Source: an uncultured Lachnospiraceae bacterium (GTDB taxonomy: Bacteria > Bacillota > Clostridia > Lachnospirales > Lachnospiraceae). Taken from it: a stretch of 64,000 nucleotides of DNA. The translations under genes were made by a program, and so were the position numbers. The DNA lies in NCBI GenBank assembly GCA_910589265.1, contig CAJUTQ010000053.1, positions 5,615 to 69,614 on the forward strand. Reading direction: 5' to 3'. Positions within the stretch are counted from its first letter, which is position 1; each line of letters starts with the position of its first letter. Under the pieces are notes generated by a model that saw nothing but the letters and a program-made list of their open reading frames with translations, searched no databases and had not been told where the DNA came from. This document shows positions 53,392 to 61,943 of the stretch, piece by piece.

Positions 53392-55482
53392 ATGGATGTA
53401 AGCCAATACCTAGAGATTTTTATTGATGAGACAAAAGAACATTTACAAAGCTTAAATGAGCAGCTTCTTATTTTGGAAAATGAACCGGAAAATGAAGATA
53501 CAATAAATGAAATTTTCCGTGCAGCCCATTCCTTAAAGGGAATGGCAGGAACTATGGGATATAAGAGGATGCAGCGTCTTACCCATGATATGGAAAATGT
53601 TTTTTCAGAAGTCCGCAACGGTAAAATGAAAATTACAGGTAATCTTATTGATGTTTTGTTTTTATCTTTAGACGCCTTAGAAGGATATTTAGAATGTATT
53701 CAGGAAACAGCAGACGAGGGAACCAACGATAACGAGCCTATTATTAATGAATTAAATCAAATACTAGAAGGAGGTGTTGGGGGAGGAGGAGAGGCTCCAA
53801 AAGCAAAGGAAGAAGAAAAAAAAGAAGAGGAAAATACTGCTGAAAAAAAATGGCTGTCTATTTCTTTAAATGAAAATCAAAAACATGCTATTGAAGTTGC
53901 TAGAGAAAAAGGATGTCAAATTTTTGGTATGACTGTTCATATACAAGAAACTTGTATTTTAAAAGCTGCCAGAGCCTTTCTTGTTTTTCAGGCAATTGAA
54001 GCAAAAGGAGAAATTATTGCTTCAACACCTACGATTCAGGAGGTAGAGGATGAAAGGTTTGAGTTTGACTTTTCCTTAATATGTTCCTCTACAGATAATT
54101 TTGATAATGTAATGAAAGAAGTGCGTAACGTATCAGAGATTGAATCAGCTTTAGGAGAAGTTATAGAACCAGTTAAAGAAGAGCCAGCCCAAGAAAAACC
54201 TTCCTCTCAATCAGAGGAAAAGCCAGCTGCAAAATCAGAAGATTCAAAGCCTAAAGAAGTAAAAGCTCCAGCGCCTGCTCCTCAACAAAAAAGGGCCTCC
54301 GGAGTCCAGCAAAAGCAGGCTAAACCTATTGTAAACCGCACTGTTCGGGTGGATATTGAGAAATTAGATGTTCTAATGAATCTTGTTAGTGAGCTGATTA
54401 TTGCTAAGAACAGTCTTGTTGCTGCCAGTGACAGTAACCGTACAGCCAATGCCACGGTAAATGAAAATATTGAATATTTGGAAAGTGTGACAACGAATCT
54501 TCATGAATCTGTTATGAAAGTTCGAATGGTTCCTATTGAAAGCGTTGTTAATAAATTCCCAAGAATGATACGAGATCTCACAAAGACCTTAAATAAAAAG
54601 ATGGAACTTTTTATGAGTGGTGAGGAAACAGAGTTAGATCGTACCGTAGTAGATGAAATTGGGGATCCTCTTATGCATTTGCTGAGAAATTCGGCGGATC
54701 ATGGATTAGAATCCAATGATGTAAGAATTCAAAGAGGAAAACCAGAAGTAGGTTCCATATTTTTAGATGCATATCAGGATGGAAACAATGTTATAATTGA
54801 AGTAAGAGACGATGGTAATGGAATTGACATTGAGAAAATAAAGGAAAAAGCTTTGGAAAGGGGAACGGTTTCCCCAGAACAGGCAGATATGCTCACGGAT
54901 AAAGAGATTTTAGATATGCTTTTCCTTCCAAGTTTTTCTACTGCCAAACAAGTAACGGATGTTTCTGGAAGAGGTGTAGGACTGGATGTAGTAAAATCTA
55001 AGATTGAAGCTTTAGGCGGAGATGTTCAAGTGAAAACGAAGTTAGGAGAGGGAAGCACATTTACCATTCGTCTTCCTCTTACCCTGGCTATTATTCAGGC
55101 TCTTATGGTTGTAATTGGAAATGAAAAATATGCCATTGCCTTGGGCTCTATTGAGACAATTGAGGATATTACAGATCAGGACGTAAAGTTAGTAGGGGCA
55201 AAAGAAGTTATCAATTTAAGAGGAAATGTTATTCCCCTTATTCGACTAAATGAAATTCTTGACATAGAATCAAGCAGGGTAGAAGGAAGTAACCTTATTG
55301 TTATTATTGTAAAGAAAGGCGACAGCCTGGCAGGCGTCGTAGTGGATGAGTTAATGGGGCAGCAGGAAATCGTTATTAAGTCTTTAGGAAAATATATTAA
55401 CAGTGACAGAATGATCAGCGGTGCCACTATTTTAGGAGATGGTGAAGTTGCTCTGATTTTAGATGCAAATGCATTATTTTAA
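53392..55482 (+). CDS. cheA: Chemotaxis histidine kinase CheA
   Basis: About 696 aa: HPt domain with phospho-site H46 in AAHSLKGMAG, a CheY-binding P2 part (about 160-265), a Pro/Ala/Lys linker, dimerisation P3 (about 315-375), HATPase with RNSADHGLE, DDGNGI and GRGVGLDVV, and a CheW-like regulatory domain. It phosphorylates CheY and CheB. ATG 53392 is used, one base after cheB; GGGGG lies about ten bases upstream. Confidence 0.96.
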   Translation: MDVSQYLEIFIDETKEHLQSLNEQLLILENEPENEDTINEIFRAAHSLKGMAGTMGYKRMQRLTHDMENVFSEVRNGKMKITGNLIDVLFLSLDALEGYLECIQETADEGTNDNEPIINELNQILEGGVGGGGEAPKAKEEEKKEEENTAEKKWLSISLNENQKHAIEVAREKGCQIFGMTVHIQETCILKAARAFLVFQAIEAKGEIIASTPTIQEVEDERFEFDFSLICSSTDNFDNVMKEVRNVSEIESALGEVIEPVKEEPAQEKPSSQSEEKPAAKSEDSKPKEVKAPAPAPQQKRASGVQQKQAKPIVNRTVRVDIEKLDVLMNLVSELIIAKNSLVAASDSNRTANATVNENIEYLESVTTNLHESVMKVRMVPIESVVNKFPRMIRDLTKTLNKKMELFMSGEETELDRTVVDEIGDPLMHLLRNSADHGLESNDVRIQRGKPEVGSIFLDAYQDGNNVIIEVRDDGNGIDIEKIKEKALERGTVSPEQADMLTDKEILDMLFLPSFSTAKQVTDVSGRGVGLDVVKSKIEALGGDVQVKTKLGEGSTFTIRLPLTLAIIQALMVVIGNEKYAIALGSIETIEDITDQDVKLVGAKEVINLRGNVIPLIRLNEILDIESSRVEGSNLIVIIVKKGDSLAGVVVDELMGQQEIVIKSLGKYINSDRMISGATILGDGEVALILDANALF

Positions 55483-55497
55483 TATGGGGGTGTCGGT

Positions 55498-55941
55498 ATG
55501 AAAGAATTAAGCGTAAGTGATGGTGTCATTCAATATATTGTTATTAAGCTGGGAGATGAGCAATATGGAATTGATATAAAGTATATTGACAATATTGTCA
55601 GAATGCAGCATATTACTCGTGTCCCAAAAGTGCAACATTACTTTAAAGGGGTTATTAACCTTCGAGGAGAAGTAATCCCTGTTATGAGTCTGCGATTAAA
55701 GATGAATCTTCCAGAGGACGAGATTACAAATACAAGCAGAATAATTATTATAAAGTTAGATGTTGCCGCCATAGGTTTAATTGTGGATGAAGTTAGGGAA
55801 GTAGTTACTCTGGGAGATATGGATATTGAAAAAGTTTCTTACGAAGTAAAAGATGAACGCTCTGGTTATATTACAGGAATTGGAAAGTCCAATGGGGGAT
55901 TGATTTCTATTTTGGATTTAAATGCAGTGATTACAGAGTAA
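55498..55941 (+). CDS. cheW: Chemotaxis coupling protein CheW
   Basis: 147 aa, entirely one CheW domain (ELGDEQYGIDIKYIDNIVRM-like opening; FKGVINLRGEVIPVMSLRLKMN). It links receptors with CheA. GGGGGTGTCGGT lies before the ATG. Follows cheA at 15 bases. Confidence 0.95.
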   Translation: MKELSVSDGVIQYIVIKLGDEQYGIDIKYIDNIVRMQHITRVPKVQHYFKGVINLRGEVIPVMSLRLKMNLPEDEITNTSRIIIIKLDVAAIGLIVDEVREVVTLGDMDIEKVSYEVKDERSGYITGIGKSNGGLISILDLNAVITE

Positions 55942-55963
55942 GAAATTTATAGAGAGGTGCAAA

Positions 55964-56578
55964 ATGCCAAAAGTAGATTTGGATAACATGGATAATATGT
56001 ATTTTGATGTATTAAAGGAATTGGGTAATATTGGAGCTGGAAATGCCACGACATCCTTGTCACAAATGCTCCAAATCAAAGTAGATATGAAAGTTCCAAA
56101 GGTAGAGCTGCTGAGTTTTCACGAAGTAGGAGAAGCTATGGGAGGAGAGGAACTGGTCATGGCAGGTATATATCTTCTTGTGGAAGGGGATATTACTGGC
56201 AGTATGATGTTTCTTTTGCAAAAAAAATCTGCTGGGGTTTTAGTAAGCCATCTTATGGGAATGCCTGTCAGTGATGAAGAGAACTTTTCAGAAATGGAAA
56301 TGTCAGCTTTAAAAGAAATAGGGAATATTATTACAGGTTCTTACTTAAACGCTTTATCATCACTAACAAATTTGAAAATATTTCCTTCTATTCCTGACTT
56401 GTGCATTGATATGGCTGGAGCAATTTTAAGTGTTCCGGCAATAGAATTTGGAATTATGGGAGATAAAATTTTGTTAATTGAGACAGCTTTTACAGATGAT
56501 TCAGAATTAAATGGGTATTTTATTTTAATTCCTGATCTACAGTCTTATGATAAAATTTTGGGTGCGTTAGGAATGTGA
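55964..56578 (+). CDS. cheC: CheY-P phosphatase CheC
   Basis: 204 aa with two CheC-type motifs, ELGNIGAGNATTSLS and ALKEIGNIITGSYLNALS, each with the Glu and Asn needed for phosphatase activity. CheC removes phosphate from CheY-P and is stimulated by CheD. GAGAGGTG precedes the ATG. Directly followed by its partner cheD. Confidence 0.95.
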   Translation: MPKVDLDNMDNMYFDVLKELGNIGAGNATTSLSQMLQIKVDMKVPKVELLSFHEVGEAMGGEELVMAGIYLLVEGDITGSMMFLLQKKSAGVLVSHLMGMPVSDEENFSEMEMSALKEIGNIITGSYLNALSSLTNLKIFPSIPDLCIDMAGAILSVPAIEFGIMGDKILLIETAFTDDSELNGYFILIPDLQSYDKILGALGM

Positions 56579-56594
56579 GAGAGATGGATAGATT

Positions 56595-57080
56595 ATGAGT
56601 AAAATGATAAAAGTTGGCATGGCTGATTTAAAACTGTGCATTAGTCCAGACAGCATTACGACCCTTGGTCTTGGATCCTGTGTGGGAATTGCTCTAAGAG
56701 ATCCGAAGACAGGGGTAGGCGGCTTGGCTCATGTAATGTTGCCAGATAGTACAAAAATAAGAAATAATGCTAATGTAGCAAAATTTGCAGATACAGGCAT
56801 TATGGAGCTGGTAAAACAGATGGAAAAGGCAGGGGCAGTAAAGAGCCGTATTGTCGCAAAAATTGCCGGGGGAGCCCAAATGTTCGCTTTCCAAAATAAG
56901 TCAGATATGGCTGGGATTGGGCAGCGGAATGTGGAATGTACAAAACTGAAGTTAAAGGAACTTAGAATTCCTATATTGGCAGAGGACACTGGTTTGAATT
57001 ATGGAAGAACAGTGGAATTTTATCCAGAGAACGGTGATTTTATTATTAAGTCTGTAGGCAAACCTATAAAGAAAATATAG
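56595..57080 (+). CDS. cheD: Chemoreceptor glutamine deamidase CheD
   Basis: 161 aa. The catalytic Cys is in TLGLGSCVGIALRD and the His in GLAHVMLPDS. CheD deamidates receptor glutamines and binds CheC. AGAGATGG precedes the ATG. Order cheC-cheD matches other Firmicutes. Confidence 0.95.
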   Translation: MSKMIKVGMADLKLCISPDSITTLGLGSCVGIALRDPKTGVGGLAHVMLPDSTKIRNNANVAKFADTGIMELVKQMEKAGAVKSRIVAKIAGGAQMFAFQNKSDMAGIGQRNVECTKLKLKELRIPILAEDTGLNYGRTVEFYPENGDFIIKSVGKPIKKI

Positions 57081-57110
57081 GGATATTTATTGAAAAATAG
57101 AGGTAGGCTT

Positions 57111-57413
57111 ATGAATACAAAACCAATTCCGGCAATTATTATGTTAATATCAGGGGCCTTGACATGTATTGTAACATTTATATATAGGTATCCCCTTAAA
57201 GATACCTTGCTCATTCTTCTTGGAACATTAATTACTTTTCTTTTTATTGGATACATAGTTAAAAAAATTTTGGATTCTTTTCAGTTTCCAAGAAAGGAAG
57301 AACAGATTGATGGAGAGATGATTGAAAAACAATTAAAAGAAAAGGATGAGGGAAAGCAAGAAGAGAAAGGGAATGAACCTGTACCAGAAACGAAGACTGT
57401 TGAAGGTGAATAG
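57111..57413 (+). CDS. Small two-TM membrane protein between cheD and sigD
   Basis: 100 aa. ATG 57111 has AGAGGTAGG upstream; a TTG at 57090 would add seven residues. Two hydrophobic helices (about 5-25 and 31-52) are followed by a highly charged tail (FPRKEEQIDGEMIEKQLKEKDE...). I do not recognise it. In B. subtilis the cheD-sigD neighbourhood holds swrB-like membrane genes, but I saw no sequence kinship. Likely co-transcribed with cheCD and sigD. Confidence 0.75.
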   Translation: MNTKPIPAIIMLISGALTCIVTFIYRYPLKDTLLILLGTLITFLFIGYIVKKILDSFQFPRKEEQIDGEMIEKQLKEKDEGKQEEKGNEPVPETKTVEGE

Positions 57414-57497
57414 ATAGTTGGGAAAGAAAGATTTTGAATTTTTTATAAAATGGGCAATATATGATTTGTACAGTATGAAATAATCGGAGGCGGATGC

Positions 57498-58268
57498 ATG
57501 GACGAAGAAGAGAAGAAAAAACTATGGGAGGAATATTCAAAAACATGTTCTCCAGAGACGAGAGAGAAAATTATCGTAGAGTATGCCCCGTTAGTAAAAT
57601 TAGTGGCAGGCCGTCTATGTATGTATTTGGGAAATCATATTGAGTTGGATGATTTAATTGGATATGGAATTTTTGGTCTGATTGATGCAATAGATAAATT
57701 TGATCCTAGCAAGGCAGTAAAATTCGAGACGTACGCTAGCTTGAGAATTAGGGGCGCTATTTTGGATCAAGTTCGAAAGATGGATTGGATTCCAAGAACG
57801 ATTCGACAAAGACAAAAGAAAATAGAGAATGCTGTAAAAGAGGTAGAGGCAGAGTCAGGGAAAAAGGCAACGGATAAAGAAGTAAGTGAAAACTTAGGAA
57901 TAACAGAAGAGGAATATTATGACTGGCAGACTCAGATGAATATCACAAATGTTGTGTCGTTAAATGAGTTTACAGATCAAGGAAGCGAAGTTCCTGTAGA
58001 TAAGACTGTCACATCATCCTTGGCAAAGCCTGAAGAAGTGATAGAACAAAATGAGTTAAAGCTTATGATGAAAGAGGCTTTAGAAACATTGACAGAACGG
58101 GAAAGAAAGGTGATTGTACTTTATTATTATGAAGAGTTGACATTGAAAGAGGTTAGCCATATACTAGGAGTATCAGAGTCAAGAGTGTCACAGCTTCACA
58201 CAAAGGGATTACAAAAAATGAAAAAAAGGTTAGGTAATTATATGGGTATTTTGACAGATAATATATAG
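57498..58268 (+). CDS. sigD: Flagellar sigma factor SigD (FliA/WhiG family)
   Basis: 256 aa: region 2 LVAGRLCMYLGNHIELDDLIGYGIFGLIDAIDKFDPSKAVKFETYASLRIRGAILDQVRKMDWIPR (spread over about 32-98), region 3 and region 4 with the HTH LTLKEVSHILGVSESRVSQLHTKGLQKMKKR. It drives late flagellar genes such as flagellin; no flagellin gene is in this window. AATCGGAGGCGG is the ribosome binding site. FlgM, its anti-sigma factor, is not here. Confidence 0.96.
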   Translation: MDEEEKKKLWEEYSKTCSPETREKIIVEYAPLVKLVAGRLCMYLGNHIELDDLIGYGIFGLIDAIDKFDPSKAVKFETYASLRIRGAILDQVRKMDWIPRTIRQRQKKIENAVKEVEAESGKKATDKEVSENLGITEEEYYDWQTQMNITNVVSLNEFTDQGSEVPVDKTVTSSLAKPEEVIEQNELKLMMKEALETLTERERKVIVLYYYEELTLKEVSHILGVSESRVSQLHTKGLQKMKKRLGNYMGILTDNI

Positions 58269-58305
58269 CTTTTTTGGCTATTGATATCTGGGAGAAGGAG
58301 CGGGC

Positions 58306-59907
58306 ATGAATAAAAATGGGTATTTTCAGTTAGTATTTAGAAAAACAGGCACTTTTTTAAAAATTGTGCCTCCAAGTGATGGGGGACATCCTATAAATCT
58401 TGGGGATGTACGAGATTATTTACAGATGCAAAAAATAGGGTGCGATATTCTGGAAGTGACAAAAGAAATTGACGGAACATTGTCGGAGAAAGAAATTTAC
58501 CTTAATAATAGTCCATATGCTACCCAGACAGCAGATGAAACAATGATCGTTTCTATTTCAAAAGATGAAATGGTCGGGGTGGCTAGATTTTTTCCTCCTT
58601 CAGCAAAAGGAAAGAGACTGGATAGAGACGAGATAGAGTCTGAGCTGAAAAAGAAAGGAATAAAATTTGGCATTGTCTGGGACGTCATTGATGAATTTTT
58701 GGAAAAGCCCCAATATTGTACAGATTATGAGGTTGCACAGGGAAAGAGACCCATTGAAGGAAAGGATGCAGAAATTGTTTACAATTTTCAGACGGATTTG
58801 TCCGCTAAGCCAGCTTTGAAAGAGGATGGTACTGTAGATTTTTTCAATCTCAATACTGTCTGTCACTGTAAAGCCGGAGATCTGCTGGCAGAGCTTCATC
58901 CAGCAGTAAACGGCAGAAATGGAATGTCTATAAAGGGTGTTATCACAAAGGCAAAACCAGTAAAGCATTTATCATTAAAACCTGGGAAAAATATACAGAT
59001 TACAGAAGATGGAAGTAAAATGCTGTCAGAAGTATCCGGTCATGTTATGTTATCCCAAGATAAAGTAATTGTATCCAATGTTTTTGAGGTGGATGATGTA
59101 GATACAGCTACAGGAAATATTGATTATGATGGAAGCGTTGTTGTCAAAGGAGCTGTAAGAAGCGGTTTTAGTTTGAAGGCAAAAGGAAATATTGAAGTTA
59201 GAGGAATTGTGGAAGGTGCTTATATAGAAGCAGGAGGAAATGTTACCATTCATCGAGGAATTAATGGAATGATGAAAGGAAGAATTTTTGCTGGTGGAAA
59301 CATCATTATTAAATACATTGAAAATGCAACAGTATCTTCAGGAGGTTATATTCAAACGGAAGCTATTTTATATAGTCAGGTAAATGCAAAGGGAGATATT
59401 GAAGTAGACGGAAAGAAAGGTTTTATTAACGGCGGCTCTGTACATTCAGGGACGCAGATTCTTGCAAAAGTAATTGGTTCATCCATGGGGTCTGAAACAT
59501 CATTAGAAGTCGGAGTTGATCCTGTCCTAAAAGAAAAAAGTGTAGAGATTTACCATGAGTTAAAGGAAGCTCAGGAAGTGTTAGAAAAACAAAGACCCAT
59601 TCTTGAAAATATAAGCAATAAGCTGAAAGAGGGAATAAAACTTACAGGGGAACAGATGCGTTATGCAGAGTCAATGATGTTGGCATATAAAAAACAAAGA
59701 ATGGAGTATATGGCTAAACGCAAAGAATTAAGAGCATTGGAAGAGCTTTTGGATGTTGATACTTTAGCCCAAGTTTCTGTAAAAGAGACAATTTATCCGG
59801 GAACAAAAATATCTATATCAGGTGCACATTTGCTTTTAAAAGATTCTAGAACTTACTGTAGGTTTGTGAAGGAAGAGGGAGAAGTAAAAATGGTTGGAAT
59901 GAATTAA
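58306..59907 (+). CDS. fapA: FapA (DUF342) family protein
   Basis: 533 aa: an N-terminal FapA domain (about 100-270), then the beta-helix-like run of short Gly-rich repeats (EVRGIVEGAYIEAGGNVTIHRGINGMMKG) of DUF342, then a long coiled coil (about 415-480) and a small C-terminal domain. Related proteins were described as polar landmark or assembly proteins in Vibrio; role in Firmicutes is not settled. AAGGAG precedes the ATG. It is downstream of sigD and followed by a terminator. Confidence 0.88.
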   Translation: MNKNGYFQLVFRKTGTFLKIVPPSDGGHPINLGDVRDYLQMQKIGCDILEVTKEIDGTLSEKEIYLNNSPYATQTADETMIVSISKDEMVGVARFFPPSAKGKRLDRDEIESELKKKGIKFGIVWDVIDEFLEKPQYCTDYEVAQGKRPIEGKDAEIVYNFQTDLSAKPALKEDGTVDFFNLNTVCHCKAGDLLAELHPAVNGRNGMSIKGVITKAKPVKHLSLKPGKNIQITEDGSKMLSEVSGHVMLSQDKVIVSNVFEVDDVDTATGNIDYDGSVVVKGAVRSGFSLKAKGNIEVRGIVEGAYIEAGGNVTIHRGINGMMKGRIFAGGNIIIKYIENATVSSGGYIQTEAILYSQVNAKGDIEVDGKKGFINGGSVHSGTQILAKVIGSSMGSETSLEVGVDPVLKEKSVEIYHELKEAQEVLEKQRPILENISNKLKEGIKLTGEQMRYAESMMLAYKKQRMEYMAKRKELRALEELLDVDTLAQVSVKETIYPGTKISISGAHLLLKDSRTYCRFVKEEGEVKMVGMN

Positions 59908-59911
59908 AGGG

Positions 59912-59948
59912 AAAGCGGGAAGAATGGGAGAACTTCCCGCTTCTTTTC
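59912..59948 (+). terminator. Intrinsic terminator after fapA
   Basis: A GC-rich stem of about ten bp (AAGCGGGAAG pairing with CTTCCCGCTT) with a 10-base loop, followed by TCTTTT. It probably ends a large part of the fla/che transcripts, while some may read on into the next three genes. Confidence 0.75.
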
Positions 59949-59968
59949 AATAGAAAGGAGAGGTATAT

Positions 59969-60286
59969 ATGGCAATAAGTCCTTTAGAAATGAATGGAAT
60001 GATTACAAGGACACAAGATTATTCTGCAATGAAGCATAATGAAAATTCGAAAGGAGCTATTGATCAGAATAATCTTCAAAATCAATTTACAAAAACTGTG
60101 GATCAACATATAAAAACAGTGCATAATCCTGACGATGCCCAATATCATCAATATGGATACGATAGTAAGGAAAAAGGGAATAATGAATATGCAGGAGATG
60201 GAGGTAAAAATAGAAAAAAGAAAAAGGAAAAAAATGAGGGCAAAGTTATTGTAAAAGATAAGAAAAGCTTTGATATGAAAATATAA
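59969..60286 (+). CDS. Hypothetical flagellar-operon protein
   Basis: 105 aa, hydrophilic, with no membrane segment, Gln/Asn/Lys-rich and ending in a Lys run (NRKKKKEKNEGK) and a KSFDMKI tail. AGGAGAGGT precedes the ATG. I do not recognise it as a named family; position downstream of fapA is shared with other Lachnospiraceae fla/che operons, to my knowledge. It could be a small regulator. No function should be assumed. Confidence 0.65.
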   Translation: MAISPLEMNGMITRTQDYSAMKHNENSKGAIDQNNLQNQFTKTVDQHIKTVHNPDDAQYHQYGYDSKEKGNNEYAGDGGKNRKKKKEKNEGKVIVKDKKSFDMKI

Positions 60287-60321
60287 ATATTGAGAAAATA
60301 AGAAGCTTAAGGAGTGTGTTG

Positions 60322-60367
60322 CTGCGCTGCGTTCACAATCTCCATGAAAAAGGTAAAAGCAGCGCAG
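60322..60367 (+). other. GC-rich hairpin before DUF6115 gene
   Basis: CTGCGCTGC (60322-60330) pairs perfectly with GCAGCGCAG (60359-60367) around a 28-base loop. It is strikingly GC-rich for this DNA and ends 13 bases before the start codon. It may affect translation of the next gene. Confidence 0.5.
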
Positions 60368-60380
60368 AAATGAGGAAAAT

Positions 60381-61151
60381 ATGCTGCTTGTAGGAATCAT
60401 ACTTATTATACTAGGAATTATTATTTTCATTGCCAGTTTTCTTATTCCTGAAATGATGTCAAATCATGAAGCAGATATAAAAGTTTCGCAGGAGGATGTA
60501 GAGAAAGCAGTTTCCAATGAGATGAAAAATATGAAAGGAAAAATTGAAGGAACGGTGAATGAAGCCGTGGAATATGCTATGGAAAAAACAGAACGTTCCT
60601 TGAGTAAATTGTCAAATGAAAAAATAATGGCAGTGAATGAATATTCAGATACCGTATTAAAGGAAATAAATAAAAGCCATGAAGAGGTTATGTTTTTATA
60701 TGATATGTTAAATAGTAAACAGGCCAATTTACAAAATACTGCAATGGAAATAGAACGCAGGGCAAAGGAAGCAGAAGAAACAGCAAAGTCTGCAAAAGAG
60801 ACAGTAGAAGTAGTAGAGGAAACGCTATCATCAGTGAAAGAAGAAGCTATTAAAAACTCTATAGAGGCTGAAACAAAAGGATTCTTAGTAGGAATTGGCG
60901 AACCAATAGAAGATTCTGAGAAGGAAAGAGTGTTAGAGCAGCAGATAATGGAGATTTCAGCTGATGTAGAAGAAGAAACGATAGAGACAATGGAAGAAAA
61001 CAGCGAAGATTTAGAGAATAGAAATTATAATGACACAATATTGAAGTTACACCAGGAAGGAAAATCTCAGCTTCAGATAGCAAAGGAATTAGGCTTAGGA
61101 ATTGGCGAGGTCAAGTTAGTAATCAATTTATTTGAAGGAGTAGGAGGATGA
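60381..61151 (+). CDS. DUF6115-like protein: membrane anchor, coiled coil, C-terminal HTH
   Basis: 256 aa: an N-terminal membrane helix (about 2-22), long charged coiled coil (about 35-150) and a C-terminal helix-turn-helix-like end, ILKLHQEGKSQLQIAKELGLGIGEVKLVI. This plan fits the DUF6115 family, found near flagellar genes in clostridia. The HTH-like end might bind DNA or protein at the membrane. GAGGAAAAT precedes the ATG. Stop overlaps the next start by four bases. Confidence 0.75.
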   Translation: MLLVGIILIILGIIIFIASFLIPEMMSNHEADIKVSQEDVEKAVSNEMKNMKGKIEGTVNEAVEYAMEKTERSLSKLSNEKIMAVNEYSDTVLKEINKSHEEVMFLYDMLNSKQANLQNTAMEIERRAKEAEETAKSAKETVEVVEETLSSVKEEAIKNSIEAETKGFLVGIGEPIEDSEKERVLEQQIMEISADVEEETIETMEENSEDLENRNYNDTILKLHQEGKSQLQIAKELGLGIGEVKLVINLFEGVGG

Positions 61152-61750
61152 AGTTAAAATATTATATGAGGGGACTGGGAATTGGAGTTGCAGTAACTTC
61201 TATTATTTTAATCATACTGTCAGGACGGGAAAGTGGAGGAAAAACATTGACAAATGAGGAAGTCATTGCAAGGGCAGAGGCCCTTGGCATGACAAGAAGC
61301 AATCCAACTCTATTGGAGGAAATAGGAGGAAGGGATGATAAAGCATCTATAGAGGAAGAACCTTTGTCAGATGTAGAGGCATCTCCTCCTGTATCTTCTG
61401 AAGTAGAAAATACAATAGGAGAAGAAGAGGAAAAGGAGGAACAAGAATTAGATAGCCAGGAAGAGGAAGGAGGAGACGTAGAGACCCTCCCAGAAGAAAT
61501 TTCGCCAGTAGAGGAGAATCCAGCAGCTGATGAGAGAGAAATTATAGAGATTACCATACCAAGTGGAACTGCCTCCTATGGAACATGTAAAATATTAGAA
61601 GATGCAGGCATTATAGACAGTGCAGGAGAACTGGACCAGTATTTTTATCAGCATGGGTATGATGTAAAAATAAGAGCTGGAAAGTATCAAATACCAAAAA
61701 AAGCAGAGTATGAAGAAATTGTAGATATTATGATAGGCGCTAGACAGTAA
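61148..61750 (+). CDS. Membrane-anchored protein with truncated MltG/YceG-like domain
   Basis: 200 aa: an N-terminal membrane segment (about 8-28), a very acidic linker (about 60-130, full of Glu and Asp), and a C-terminal domain (about 135-200) beginning IEITIPSGTASYGTCKILEDAGIIDSA, resembling the LysM-like N-terminal domain of MltG (YceG). The catalytic part of MltG is absent. So it might bind peptidoglycan, but it is probably not an active transglycosylase. GGAGG overlaps the upstream stop. Last gene before rpsB. Confidence 0.7.
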   Translation: MKLKYYMRGLGIGVAVTSIILIILSGRESGGKTLTNEEVIARAEALGMTRSNPTLLEEIGGRDDKASIEEEPLSDVEASPPVSSEVENTIGEEEEKEEQELDSQEEEGGDVETLPEEISPVEENPAADEREIIEITIPSGTASYGTCKILEDAGIIDSAGELDQYFYQHGYDVKIRAGKYQIPKKAEYEEIVDIMIGARQ

Positions 61751-61809
61751 GAAATTTTTTTGTTCATAGAATAAGTTAAGTTTTTTATAAGCTGTATGGT
61801 CCATAACCC

Positions 61810-61838
61810 TTGATTCTAAAACAGTCTTATGTTAAAAT
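61810..61838 (+). promoter_or_regulatory. rpsB promoter
   Basis: TTGATT (61810-61815), a 17-base spacer and TAAAAT (61833-61838): a good sigma-A promoter. The leader is about 100 bases. Confidence 0.75.
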
Positions 61839-61845
61839 AGGAGAG

Positions 61846-61943
61846 TTCATAAAACACTCACAGGGACGGGAAAGATGGTGCCATAGGATGGTAGCTTCAC
61901 CGGATGACATGTGGGGAAGAAAAAACCAAATGGAGGTAAATAT
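61846..61943 (+). promoter_or_regulatory. rpsB leader
   Basis: About 98 bases before the rpsB start codon, richer in G and C than the surroundings, with several short complementary stretches (for example GGTG near 61877 with CACC near 61898). An autoregulatory structure is possible for S2, but I cannot fold it reliably. It ends with GGAGG before the ATG. Confidence 0.35.
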
